Of a DNA stretch of 64,000 nucleotides, positions 44,225 through 57,300 are shown piece by piece. Numbering within the stretch: position 1 is the first letter of the stretch; the number at the start of each line of letters is the position of its first letter. A model generated the notes under the pieces. It was given only the letters and a program-made list of their open reading frames with translations, searched no databases and was not told the DNA's origin. Made by a program: the position numbers and the translations under genes. Origin of the DNA: Cristatella mucedo (Eukaryota > Bryozoa > Phylactolaemata > Cristatellidae); the NCBI GenBank assembly GCA_009760855.2, contig WPIO01000010.1, forward strand, positions 886,501 to 950,500. Direction: 5' to 3'.

Positions 44225-47215
44225 GTCATGTCCTCCTTTATCTCAAATTTCTCAATATATATACCTCATTCTGATCTTGTATGCAAGACATCGATCTTTC
44301 TCAATATAGGTGATTTTAACATTCGTTTTGATAACTGAAGCCTTAAGCATTAAATTTCGTGCGTTGACTGAGTCATTTCCTCTTGCCGATCTCACATCAA
44401 GAGCGACACATTCGACCAAAATGTCTCCTGAAACTAAATGCTATCATCACCTATTCTGGCTATATGACCACATGCGGATCGCGTTGAGTTTACCGTGTGT
44501 GCCCTCAATACCTTAAGTCATCTGGGAATCGAAAAACCTCAAGACCCTTGACATTAATGAGGTCTACGCAGAAATATCTTCTTTGCCCCTGTTGCTCAAT
44601 CCCCAACCAACATATCATAATTGGTAGATTGCTACAACACGATACTAGCCGACATACTCGACAAGCTTGCGCCTCTGACTAAGCACACTGTTAGCTATCG
44701 CCCTTACAGCGTATGGTTTACCATAGACATTAAACTAGCTAGGTCTACTAAGTGCAAGCTTGCAAAAGCAATCGAAAGATCAGGACTGAATGTCTATCGA
44801 CAGGCATACGAGGACTACTGTAAATCGTACCAATCGATCCTAGCAAAGGCAAAGTCTAGCTTTATAAAAACATTGTTGATTCACAGATGCACGATCCAAA
44901 AATGCTGATGCCTGCGATCAACCATCTTAACAGCTCCCAGGTCGGTTTCGTCACCTTGTGATTCTTGTGATGATTTAGCTGTCTCTTCTCCAGCTTCTTT
45001 CTCAACAAGAGAAACAAGATTCGTTAGGGAGTCCATCCCTAGGGTGGCAGCAACTCCCTTGGAATCTTATCCTCCAATTCCATGCAGCGCCTCACTGTCT
45101 TCATTCAAGAATGCCACCAGTGACCTTGTTCTGAAGCTCATATCCCAATAAAAAAGACAACTAGTCCTCTGGAGCCTATTCTTATTGTCCTGCTTCTAGG
45201 ATGCATAGATCTGCTGCTGCCATGCATAACTAACATTATAAAATATGTGATTAGCCTCAAATCATGTCCCATCACCTTTCAAAAAGGCTGTAGTCAGATC
45301 ACTACTCAAGAAAGCAACACTAGACCACGAGAACTTAAGCAACGTCTGCCTAGTCTCCCTTCTACCGTTCAAAAACAATATCAAAGGCACCGGAACGAGT
45401 CGTGGCAGACCAGCTGAACTCATATTATTGAACCTCCAAACCTTGCTAGTAAGTTGCAGCCTATTTTTACAGCTAGACTCTCAATCCGCCTCTCTCTTCT
45501 CTCGTTTTCAAACTGTACATGCAGCACGTGTTAACTAGGGTGCTCATGTACTTATGCACTACTGGAACCTTCGAATTAATGATAAATCTCTACTAATTAA
45601 AGCGAGAAAGTCGGCCCTTTCCTCCATCACGCATCAACATGGCACACCTGCGTCATTCGGCAAGTCACGTGGCAAGTCACTAGGCAAGATAGTGCACTTT
45701 TGGTGATCGACTTTAGCTTGGCACTCGGAAGGTTGCGAGCATGTATGCGTTGCAGTAGGCGCCGATGGCAGACGAAGCCACCAAACTCTCCACACGATGT
45801 AAAGCAACGCAAGGATCAGAATCAGCATTGCTTCGGGTGTATAACGACATGCTTAGGTATGTAGACTTAGATAGTCTCTCTGCTTGTTTTGCTCATCTTT
45901 CGGCATCATTTGATACTATCGATCACCAAGTCCTTGGGAACCTGTCGTCTCGCCTGGGCGTCAGTGGCAATCATGTTATATCTCAATGGGAGACTCCAGA
46001 ATATTGTTGTGAATGAACAAAGATCTTTCAAGGTACCTCTGAAATATGGGGTGTCTCAGGGCTCTGTGCTTAGTCCGGTTCTTTTCATGGTTTATATTCT
46101 CCCTCTTGCCGGTGTGATTGCCAAGCACAATCTAGGCTTTCACTTCTATGCGGATGACACTCAGTTGTACCTTTGTTTTGATCCCTCCCAACCTCCAAGT
46201 ACGTCGATTTCTCTCAACTCCTTTGTTGCATGTATTGATGACATCGCACATGGATGGTAGCATTTTTTAAGTTGAATGATGATACAACTAACTCGTTATG
46301 GGCAAACCAAGTGTGATTCAGAATTTGGAAAGGCTAACGCTCAAAATCGGCTCTGCCAGCATATCTCCTGTTGAATCTGGTCGAAATCTAAGTGTCACGT
46401 TCCAAAGTGACCTTTCGTTAGACGACCCTATCGGCTCTACAATCAACTCTGCCTACTTTCAGCTGCATAACATTGCTAATATTCGGGCTTTTTTAGACAG
46501 GGAAACCACATCCAAATCGGTCCATGCATTTCTGACATCCCATCTTGACTTCTGTAACTCATTGCTTGCTGGTCTGCTGACCTGTGCCATCAGAAGCTCA
46601 CAGCTTGTGCAAAACTCTAGCTAGGCTTGTCTCTTGTGAGCATTGCAGTTGTTACACCACACCACTTCTCGCCGATCTGCACTGGCTCCTGGTCCACAAC
46701 GCATCGACTTCAAGGTGCTGTCACTCACCTTTTGGTTTCTTCATTCATTGGCTCCAGCCTACCTATCAGATCTACTCCTCCTCGAGCCTAAGCATCGTAC
46801 CATTCGCTTTTCGGAATCTAAACGTTTACCTCTACCTCGTATGAACCTCAAATTCTTTGGAGACCCTGCCTTTATTTCGTATACTTCCAAAGCCTGGAAC
46901 TCACTCTCGACTTGCATCACGACATCTCTTGACTTGATCACATTTAAAAAGAAACTAAAGACGCATCTATTTATCACAGCATTAAACATGTCCACGTGAT
47001 TCGTACTTTATGTGCTTATGCATCCTGACACTGTGCATTCTGCCACTAACCACATTTGCATGCTGACCCTGCATGCCATCCCTAATCATGCTATGCTTGC
47101 TGTCATTGAGCATGCTACAGCTAACCATTAGGTCGCGCTTCCTTTGCAAATTTAAAGCTCCTAGAAAGCGATTAAGTTCTCTGAGGATGCTATATAAAGT
47201 GCATAATTATTGCAC
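44225..47215 (+). mobile_element. L2/CR1-like LINE with endonuclease remnant, plus strand, interrupted
   Basis: The longest copy in element coordinates. The endonuclease block IGDFNIRFDN (44,308-44,337) comes first, then the linker (44,621-44,908, with YRPYSVWFTIDIKLARSTK). The RT start follows to about 45,470, then an unrelated stretch (about 45,480-45,790), the remaining RT (FHFYADDTQLYLCFDP at about 46,138-46,185), the C-terminal region and the 3' tail (CTCCTAGAAAGCGATTAAGT, GAGGATGCTATATAAAGTGC). Many stops and frameshifts make it inactive. Confidence 0.8.
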
Positions 47216-47232
47216 TTCGGACCAAACTACAT

Positions 47233-47455
47233 TATAATAATAATAATAATATTGCACTTGATAAAGCGCCCTCAGAGAACTTAATCTCTTTCTAGGCGCA
47301 TTACATTTGCTGTAAAGTGATATGCAATAGAATAGTAAGTAAAATCATGTTTGAAAAACAAACAAAATGAATAATATGGTTAGGGGTGACATGCACAGGG
47401 TCAGCATGCAAATGTGGTTGGTGGCAGCATGCACAGTGTCAGCACGCACATCGTT
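47233..47455 (-). mobile_element. LINE 3'-end, left arm of a palindrome
   Basis: (TAA)n, antisense hairpin tail and 3' untranslated region up to GTCAGCACGCACATCG, where orientation flips. Confidence 0.85.
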
Positions 47456-47690
47456 TAGTGGGTCCCTATGATTCGTTGTGTGCTTATGTGTGCTGACACT
47501 GTGCATGCTGCCACTAACCACACTTGCATGCTGACCCTGTGCGTTTCACCCCTAACCATGTTATTCATGTTGTTTATCAAGAATGATATTACTCACCATT
47601 CAATCGCGTTTCCCTTTGCAGCAAATGTAAAGCGCCTAGAAAGAGATTGAGTTCTCTGAGGGCACTTTATCAAGTGAAATACTTACAAAA
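47456..47690 (+). mobile_element. LINE 3'-end, right arm of a palindrome
   Basis: Sense 3' end from TTTAGTGGGTCCCTATGATT through AAAGCGCCTAGAAAGAGATT and GAGGGCACTTTATCAAGTGA. It nearly matches the reverse complement of 42,065-42,300 and forms, with the preceding fragment, an inverted repeat with arms of about 220 bases and almost no spacer. Confidence 0.85.
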
Positions 47691-48113
47691 TAATTATTAC
47701 AATTATGATGAAAATATGATGGTATTTAATTTCGTTATATTGGTTACGTGTTGAACCTAAATAAATTTAAAAATAAATCTCTTTTAGGGACTTAAAAGTT
47801 CAGTTCCAATTGTTTCAAGGACGTAATAATCTCGGAACCTAAACGGCTGGGCCTATTTGTCCAGAACGCAAGCGCCGAGACGTATTTGTCGCTTACTGGC
47901 AGAATGTCCCGAGGATCTTTGCAGACCAGTTAGCATTCGATATTACAAGCACTGGCAAAATGAGAAGCTATGGCATTTTTTCTCTAGCGTTGCTCTCTAA
48001 ATCCGTTGGTAGAGTCGGATCATGCCGAGAATCGGAAAATGTTTGGCCCTGTTCCTTTTTCCCAGTTCCAATTTCCTTGGCCTTAATATTTGCAGTGGGT
48101 TCGATATATATAT
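47691..48113. other. Unassigned DNA
   Basis: No feature recognised. Confidence 0.25.
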
Positions 48114-48238
48114 GTGTGGGTGTGTGTGTGTGTGTGTGTGTGTGTACTATATGCATATATGTATATATGTATATATATATATATATATATGTGTGTGCTG
48201 TTTTGTGTAAGTGTGTGATCATATAAATATTTATATGT

Positions 48239-48273
<35 letters not shown>
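48114..48273. repeat. (TG)n and (TA)n microsatellites
   Basis: A TG run (about 48,116-48,145) is followed by two TA runs (about 48,150-48,190 and 48,240-48,270). Confidence 0.95.
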
Positions 48274-48276
<3 letters not shown>

Positions 48277-48402
48277 GACCCTGAAAAATTTTCTTTTAAT
48301 TCAATATACCACTATGTTATTGTTAAGAAAAGATAGCCTTCTTTAAAACCGATGAAAAATCTACATACCAACCGTTTTGTTACCCGAGAAAAGTGCTTAA
48401 GA

Positions 48403-48950
48403 TTAGTGAACATACCTAAAAGAGTATATAGAGTCTACTGCCATCCACAATTTGATTGAACCTGCTGATGATTGCGTTGTAATGGGTAAGTTGATGCCCA
48501 GCCCTGTCTGTAGCTTAATCCTGGCTCTGCTTGAATATGTGACCGAAACAAGTCGGTGAAATGTGTGCATGGAAATCGAAGAGCCACCTATACCAAATTC
48601 TAGACACTGAGCTACCCAAATTCTCTGGCACACTACATAAGCCAGATTTTGACTTTTGAGCTTAGCCGGATGCCTTCACATGGGAGAAAGAGAATCAGGG
48701 CTATCTGAAGCACTGTAAACAGCCAGAGAAATGCTTTCGTAAACTCGAGAAATAAGCCCAAGCGACTCACTACAGCGATAACCAACACTTCGATGAGATC
48801 CAAACAAAGGCAAGAAAGTTGAACAAGTACCTACAGCCACAGCTTCGGCTGCTCCTAAAGCTAAGGCAATCATTTCTAAATTGTCACACCTGACAGTATT
48901 TCTAAAATTGCCTGTCAACAAAATTATCCAAGCCTAATCATTTTTGGGGT
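48403..48950 (-). pseudogene. Unidentified coding-like stretch with one in-frame stop
   Basis: Reading the minus strand from about 48,945, one frame stays open for about 80 codons (CDNLEMIALALGAAEAVAVG, a hydrophobic helix), meets a single TGA, then continues for another 90 codons in the same frame to a stop at about 48,403. I do not recognise the sequence. A decayed gene is possible, and chance openness in host DNA cannot be excluded. Confidence 0.25.
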
Positions 48951-49109
48951 AAGTCATAATTTTTCATGATTATGACTGCATTCTACGATAAGAGTTTGAT
49001 ACGTGTGTGCTCCTATTTCAAGAATTTCAGTAAGTAACAGGTGACAGTGGGATTTCAGTGTTCCACGAAAGTCCTTTTGCAGGCTCGTGGATACATGCCG
49101 ATCATTAGT

Positions 49110-49275
49110 TGTTTGATTTAACAGCCAATTTATATAACAGCAGAAGAGCCTTAACGTTTGTCAACACTGCTTGCAGTAGGCGATACAGATTCGCCAGCTG
49201 CAGGAATAGAATCCACGAACTGGATCGCCAAGAGCGAAGATCTTACCATTTGGGCTAAGACCCACGGTACTGAGA
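49110..49275 (-). mobile_element. tRNA-derived SINE related to family 2
   Basis: Minus-strand unit with GGTCTTAGCCCAAATGGTAA (A-box-like), a B-box-like GGATTCTATTCC, AAGGCTCTTCTGCTGTTATA and a tail with GGCTGTTAAATCAAAC. The body matches family 2, but the tRNA-like head differs. Confidence 0.6.
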
Positions 49276-49439
49276 GATGAGAATTTAGGAGACCAGCCAC
49301 CTAAACGGTCAGCAAAGAATTTATAGGATCGGCCAATAGAGAAAGAGAAGTTATTGGGTTGTGCTACATCGGAGAGGGCAACATTCGACAGCTGGTTGCT
49401 CACTACTAAGTTACCTGCAAGAGTAATGAACCCTGACCC

Positions 49440-52400
49440 AATGATACGTGCCTTCGATCAATGAAAACGAGTAGTGAAGCTCTCATAGGCATAAGCGGAG
49501 CGCTTCGAAAGAACAGCTGCATATTTCATTCAACCACCATCCCAAGCAGAATGTGGCATCGAATGAAATAAATGCCTAGCTCCTCAGATTTAATAAGCTC
49601 ACTTCTTTGTGGTAGTGCATGCACCCAGCAAAGAACTATTTATAGTTGCTTAACACGGCTGCCTATAGGAATGGCTACAAGCACGAACATTTTAAAAATA
49701 GGCGGCAATAAAATCTAGAGACATGCCGAATCCCCACAGAGCCTACGAAGCTTTACAAATGTAAGACTCAATTGTAGGCCGCTCTGATCGTTGATTAAAA
49801 GTTTCGTCGTCCGCAGACATTTGTGGCCTTTGAGGTAGCTCGTGGTGCATATTAGCATCTCTGCCACTGACTTGAAAATTTTAATTGGAAGATAATGTCA
49901 CATAACTAACGAAGTAGAAGCTATCCGTTAATGCATTGACTAAAGGAAACATGCGCCATCTTTTACTTGAATTTGACTTTCGGCTTCGTCCAGCTTAGGC
50001 GTGAGACAAGCGATTTCCTCGAAACACAAAGAACAATTGAAACGGTAGTCGTGTAGTATCAATATGCTGCAGTAGCTTTGTCATTGAATGTTAATATGGC
50101 TACGAGGCAATCTGCTCGGTGAGCAATCGCGAGAAACAGGACTATGTCTACGGCGCATATCGATTTGGTTGCGAACACCTAGGCAAGCCGATTTTCCATG
50201 CTGACATTGTTAATACTTAAAAATCTTTTGTAATACAACGCTAGCTACACGCTTCTAATTTATCAATTGCTCTTCAGAGTCTTGGAATTTGTGAAGGATC
50301 TTATTAAAGGGCAACTTGCTGGTTGGGAAATATCCACGGAGCTTTATTTCCGGCATCATTTCCGCTAGCGGAGCTGGAATTAGAATCGTTTCGTTTGACT
50401 TTTAAATTTCTAGCGCTTGTTCCGAGCATTGCCTGGACTGCTGTGAAAACCTATGATCTGATGGCACCCAGCGGCAGTCATCGTGAGGCAGTTACATAAA
50501 TTTTTGCTTCACAGAAAAAAACTCCACGAGCAGCTACAGGAAGTAAGTATCCTGGTATACTTTAGAAGCAGGTTGTACTGCTGGCTTGTAAGATGCTGCT
50601 GAAACATAAATCGCCTGAGAAGCCGTCGCTCTGACACAGACACCGAGCTCAGTTGTTTAAGATGGAAAGACCTAAGCTTGTATTGGGTGGAACAACGAGA
50701 TGAGGCAGCATCTATTTCGGATTTCGTGGTCTCCAGTTTTTGTAAGCTTAATCCATCCTTAATCCGTTGATCTAGAAAGGTCGCATTTGCTGCACGGGAT
50801 TTCTTCCAGTAACTTCTTTTACGTGGGCCAGAAACCGCACCACATATTTATATCCACATGCAGTAACCACTATAAAGCATTGCTCTGTATCGCTTCAAAT
50901 TGTGATCCTAAATTACGCCGGATTGAAAACTTCAGCCTTGGTGGTCCAGCTCAGGAGAGTCTCTTCATATTCAACTCTTGATCTTAGCTGGAGTTCATAT
51001 TTTCGCCGCTTCTCCGCCGCCCTGTCAGAGCTGCCTGCCTTCCTCTTATCCAGCCGGAATCGAAGCGTTCGAGCAGGCCTCGTTAGCTGCAAGCTCGCCT
51101 GCCACGCGCCTTAGTCGGTACAGGACTCCCTTGTGCAACCCTGTCAGCGAGGTTTACTTTAAGAGCTGTTCTAAATTCGCATGCTTGCAAATGGTTGACA
51201 AGCGACCACTTCCAAGGAGATAGTGTTGTATCTCCGCTGGTAATTAACAAAACTAAGAGTCTTACTTAAGAGAGAGTCTTTCTACAGCGTACTTAAAGGA
51301 TGAGCGGAACGCAACCGGTGTCCAACAGACCAGCTATTAAAACGGAGGGAAAGGTTTAGGTAGCCATTTCGCTACAGACAATTGAAGCAGAGAAAACAAA
51401 TCGCATCTGCATCGTATCTTGCCGACCAATAATTTATCTGCGTCCTGGTCGTTTCGCAGAGCTTGGCGTCAGACTGGAAGCTAGCGGAAGGAAAGCGATT
51501 GTTGGTAGGCGCGCTGAGATTTCCAGAGAAGTCTTCGTTCGATCCCGTCGAGTCGGATATCGCCAGCTCTCTGGAGTACTCAGCGCAGATATACTTGCGT
51601 ACGTCGTGTTCTATTGAATACTCAAATTAGCATGCAACTCTCGTCCGACGCCTGAAGAGCCGCCGTCGTCGGTGAGTGGATTGGCACTTTGGTCTTTCAA
51701 TGCCTCGAGCTCTCTCGGCCCCGACTTTCTCCGGTTCTTGGACTTACGCGTACGCGTAATTAGGCCGTCGTTAACTACCACTAGCTGTGCAAGAATGTGA
51801 AACTGCCTAGGTATTTCAAATTCGGCAGACATGCAAGTCCGGTTTGTCATTCTCAAGCTAGGAGGGCTGTCGCAATTAGGCTCGCTGAATGCCGCAGTGG
51901 GCACACCTAACGGGTGCCGGCTGCTGACAGTGTCATTCCCTGGGCTGCAACCTTCGGTACGTCTCGTGGTAGTGGCAAAGGCCTGCCCTTCAGGTCCCAC
52001 AAGTAAGAGTTTAACTCTCTCTTGCCAGACGTGTTAAATAGCATTGGGTACGCTCATAATTCGAGCATTAGCAACTAGCGCCAACACTTGTCTCGGCTAA
52101 TATCTTTAGCTGGCTCGTTGGCATTTAAAAGTGCTTTTAAGCGACGAGGCTTAGCTAATGGGTCCGAAATCGGTCATTAATGAGGCTGGCGTGCAGATCG
52201 TCACAGCAGTTTTTTGCTAAGATTTCAGTTAATTTGCACAAATCTAGTAATTTAGGGGCATACGGTAGTATAGCCTGATATCCGAAGAATACTAAAGAGG
52301 GTCTTTATTTATTCTGTGGCGAAAGCTTACTTGAATATCTATTCTTGCTGAAGCGCTGATCTGCGTCTAGTTTTCTTGCAGCTCGGCTACCCGACGCGGT

Positions 52401-54332
52401 ACGTCAGACTCCAAGCAAGCAAAGGGAAGCCATTGTCGCAGCGTTGACTGCGATTTCGGGCAAAACTTCTCATTGGCGTTGCTCAATAATTCCTGCAGGT
52501 TCAAAACTACAGTCTGTCCGATTCAACCCTACGTTGCGTATTTGTATATCCTACATGATTTAGAGCAGCAGCAAAAACAAGCTCTTGTTGTGAGACCGAT
52601 TGCACTGATTTTGTTTTTGCCGCGGTTTGGTTTATCTTAAGAGCATCCATTGCTAGCGGCAGGCAGCGTTAGTCGTTGAGGCTTTTTGGCTGATTGCTAA
52701 ACGAGGCAGCTAGTAGGCAGAGCACAGGCCAGCCAGGGCAGACGTTTCGATATCGATGGACGAGGCAAAAGTTTTCTTTTCATTCCTCAGGCTAATTGAA
52801 TGTCGTCTCTCTGCGTTTTTAAATCTCGGTACCGAGTCTGAGAAACGTACTTATCAGAATACCTACCCAAGCCCACTCAGAACAGCCTAACGCGTCGACA
52901 AATCATGCATGCGCCATCCTGGGTGCACCAAATCGTTTCACGTGCACTTTCCGTATGCCGGAATGGAAGCATGTACGTAGGTCAGTGCTATCCTCAACCA
53001 TTTAAGAGCACCCAAGCTCATACGTTATTTTATACGACCAGTCTGATATGCTTAGGGTTTTGAGCGTTTCCTGGGAAACAATTCACAGAAGTACTAACCT
53101 CTGCACGAGCTCGGACTTGGGAAGTTTGCAAAGTGACTGCTTTTATACCTGCTTGTTTTTAGACCTTTTGCCTGACGAGGCTGCTATAGCGAAGCAATCG
53201 GCAGACCACAGACCAGCTACATTTGAGGTTTCGATTTCCAGGAAAAATGCTAGAGAAAACTCAGAAAAACCTAAAAAAAAATGCTAAAGCACACTCTAAG
53301 CCTCTCTCTCTCTCTCAGAGCATGAAATTGCTTTGCATACGCGCATGCTGAAATTTAAGCATTTATATCGGTCAGTGATAACAGCGACCAGTTCAGCTCA
53401 CCCAAATTCAAACTTTATTTATAAGGAAAGTCTGAAGTGAGGTTTTAGCGTTCCCTGGAAAATAATTTAGAAACGTAGGAGCCACTACATGCCCTCGGGC
53501 TTAAAAAATCAGCAAATAGCCTATTTGTTAGGCTGAGCTTGGTTTTAGAGCAATTTAAGCATTGTCAGTGTCAACCTTTCTTTCTGGTAAGCATCCTGAT
53601 CCCTTCCCAAGTTCCCACTCATCTGTCCGACTTGCATGCCCATTTTGAATGAAACTCGTTGCCCTATCGGATTGATGTACTCTTAGATGCAGAGTATTTT
53701 CAATTCTGCTAGCTCCTTAAATTTCTGTCTCAGCATCTGCACAAGTAATAGCAAGTGAACTAATATAATTATTTCATCAACAGAGTGAGTGTGAATGTTT
53801 ACACGTTTTGTAGTGGATGTAAACTTGTATTAGAAAATTAAAAAAATTAATCTTTAAATTGTTTGATATTTTTTTAATGAATTATAAGATAACTGGAAAG
53901 GTTTTTCCTTCGGCATGCTTAGTCTGGTTGTGATGATCAGTCAGTGATTTTTAAAACTTGGACAATTTCTATGGATATACTTGATATTGTGTAGTACTTT
54001 ATTCATGTATCCTTTTAAAAGTGGGTGTGCCTTAAGGCTACAGGTTTTTGTAGTCTTTCACAAGAAGCAACTCCCTGGTCCACATTTTTGGCGATTATCT
54101 GGAATTATAATCCGAGTATTTATAGTTGTTAACTTTTATTCTCCTTGCAATAATAAAACGATTCGGTTTCATTATATCCATGCCTTTGATTAATCCAAAC
54201 CCAATATAGCCAGCTTCCATAGAAACACCTAAGATATTGTTCAGAAGCACAGCCGTGCTACATCTTTCGAGCATAAAGACAAACACGGAATCTATATTGT
54301 GGAAGCTCTCAAGATAATTTTTTCACTTTTAG
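49440..54332. other. Mostly unique DNA upstream of SEC16
   Basis: No transposon of the common families and no gene is supported. Open frames at 50,787-51,223 (plus), 51,611-52,000 (minus) and 51,831-52,037 (plus) have no recognisable domain. A short (TC)n run lies at about 53,304. The SEC16 promoter and 5' exon(s) should lie in this interval, but I could not place them. Confidence 0.3.
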
Positions 54333-57300
54333 GCCACCGAAGAGGAAGCCTTCAAAATTTGAGCATTTCATGATGTTCCGACGATTTCGGTCTAACCGGT
54401 CCCCTAGCGAGCTCATACCATCCACTGCTGAGAGCCCGAGTGGCAGCACAGGGCTCACTTTGTTTGATGGCCACATGCTCCCAGTGACCGGATGGTATCG
54501 CAAAATTGTGCATAGTGCCACAGATATTGTGTCATCTGTAGTACAAACCATGCGGAACACGCCAGTCGTCGCCAAGAAGGAAAATGTATCACCAACAGTT
54601 GGGCAAGAAACTAATGTTGCTGAGAGCATGCCAATTGCAGCAGACTTCGCGTTGACTGAAAATTGGTGGCATGACCAACCACAGCAACATCCTGTCGTCT
54701 ATCTACAGCCGATGACCAGCCTTAGTAGCCACGATCAGACTTCACTGCCAACGGCTGCTGAGGCCACGTTCATGCCATTTAATACGACTGCTGCTACTAC
54801 CAGAGTGGTCCACCGTGGAGCAGAGTCGGACTACAACTTGCTGGCGCTCGATCGCTACCTGGGTGATAATGCTGAGAAAATGGATGCACTCTCTACATCC
54901 TCAGCCTATAAAATCAGTCAGAGCATGTTACATACCACTGCCCAGAGCATACCGTCTGCCCATGAGCATGCCGGGTCTGGCCAAGCAAATTGCTATCATC
55001 CGATCCCAGTCACAATTGTGAATCTACCATCTGCAGAATGTGAGGGACTGACACTAAGATTCGATCACTCGGACCATGCTGTTTGTGTAAACAAGATGCC
55101 TGACATATGTGAAGGCAGTACAGCAGCTAAGCTTGACCAATATACCAGCACAGCTCGACCAGCTCTAGTGGATGCTACTGTCAGGGACGAAAATGCTTGC
55201 ATGTCTGCCGCTTGTGAAAATTCTCGATATATTCATGGTACTTCGGTCGTCCTAGACTTCGATCAGAGGCTGCACGCCTGCCCTATACTTAGCAATTCAA
55301 TGCCACTGATATCACCCGAAAACTACATTGCCTCCCCGGTGATTAGTGCTGCAGCCACTGAGAGCATCACTCAGTCGTTTGAGGGACTGCGGCAATCTGA
55401 TGAATTCAATCTGAGACAAGAGGCTGAAAAATCTAATTTAGTCAGCCTTCATCGGGAGCATAAAGATAGTGTCACGGCATCAGGAGCAGCAGGAGTAGCA
55501 GGAGCAGCAGGCAGTGCTCATTCGGGTCTTCGACTTCGCCGCCTGCAGCAAAGAAACGGTCGGAAAGCACCCGACTCGCAGAATCTGCCTTTTTATAATG
55601 AAAAAGTGGTATCGCTGAAGCATAAAAAGAAAATTGGATATTTGGCTACATCCCATACAAAGAAGCCACCACACTCGGCAGCTGTTGAGCAGCTGCTTAC
55701 AGCCGTGATGGAAGGACCGCCCGACCACCTATTGCCAACTGTGGAGCACCAGGGACAGTTGGGGGCTGTAAACAGATATCGATACACGACAAACGAGGCA
55801 GCTGCTGGAAATATCGAGCAAGCAGCAGTTACCAATACCCTGGTAGCTACTGCAGCCGATGCTCCTAAGTATACGGTGTCAGGTATATCGCCAGTCAGGC
55901 ATGAAACTAGTATCAACATCGAGGAGGCAGCTTGCACCGATTACATCGCGGCTGCCCCAGCCGAAATTAAGGAAGCAGTTGCTACTGATATTCATAAAGC
56001 AGTTTCTTCGAGCCTTCAGGTGATTGCTGCTAGGAATCCACAGGAAGCTCGTGCCGACTTGTGGGAGGCAGCTGCTAGCGACTTACAGAAAGCAGCTTCT
56101 TGTCATTATTTGGCGACCACGTGGAGCAGTGCTTCGGAATGGGCTGCTGTGAATGCACCTGGGGCAGCTTCAGCCAACACTCGGGTTGCCACTGCAACCA
56201 ATGAAAATGACAGTGTGGCTGCCAACATCTCTGCTACTCCAGATGGAGCCTGTACCAGCACACTTCTAGCTGAAACGATGGGCAGTGGTGAATCTGTTGG
56301 TCCCACTTTGCTGACAGAAGCTGTGTCCAGTGTGAAGGCTGATACTGCTGCAAATGCACTGGAGTGTGCTTCTACAAATGACCGAAGGGCTGATGCAAGC
56401 AATTATCTGCATGCAGCTGCTACCAGCATATTGGAGGTTGATTCCGCCAAAGCCCTGGCTACTGCTACAGTAGGTACTAATACCTCGGATTCTACTTGTA
56501 CAGGCACCATTGAGGCTGACGCTACTGAACTCTGCCAGCCAGCTGCTACCAACATCCAGGTACCAACAGCAGCCAACGCCCAGGCTGCTGCTGCTACCAA
56601 CACCATGGATGTTCCTTCCACTAATGTCATCGTTGTGCATGCTACGAAGTCCCAGCATTCACTTGCCACCCTTGCTACTGAAACACCAGCCAGTGCCGGT
56701 CACGCTGGAGCAATGAGCACTGGAGAATCTGTCCATACCATTTTGACGATCGAAGATGTGTCCAGCATGAAAGCTGACACTGCTACCAACGCTCTTGAGT
56801 GGTTGTATACAAATGACCTCGGGACTGATGCAACTACACCCGAGCATTCGGCAGCTACCTGCATCCAGGAGGCAGCTACAGTCAACCCCCAGGCTGCATC
56901 TGCTACCAACTTTGTGGATGCAGCTTCTATCAGAGTCCTCGAAGTGGCTGATACTGAATTCTGCCTTGAAGTTGCCACCAGCACCGTGGAGTTGGACACT
57001 CGGGATGCTTCTGGTCCCAGAGCACGAGATGCCACTTTTAGTGATGCCCGTTTGCTTGACACCGTGAAACTTCTGAATGCATCTGCTTTCGACTTCTGTG
57101 AGGTATCGGCTATCAACATCCACTCTTTTGCTGCTTCCGCACCCAACGTCCGGGATGATGAGGCTTCTGTTCACAACCTTGAGACTGATGCAACCAAACT
57201 GGCCAGTGTTACTCCTATTGACATACAGGAGGCAACTGATGTAAATGCCATGGCGACTGCTCCAAAAAATGTTTCCGGTGAGGCTTCTATTACAGTCCTT

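Noticed and set aside
55480-57174. Minus-strand ORFs of up to 171 codons inside the SEC16 exon
   Set aside because: They are shadows of the low-complexity Ala/Thr/Asn-rich plus-strand coding sequence.
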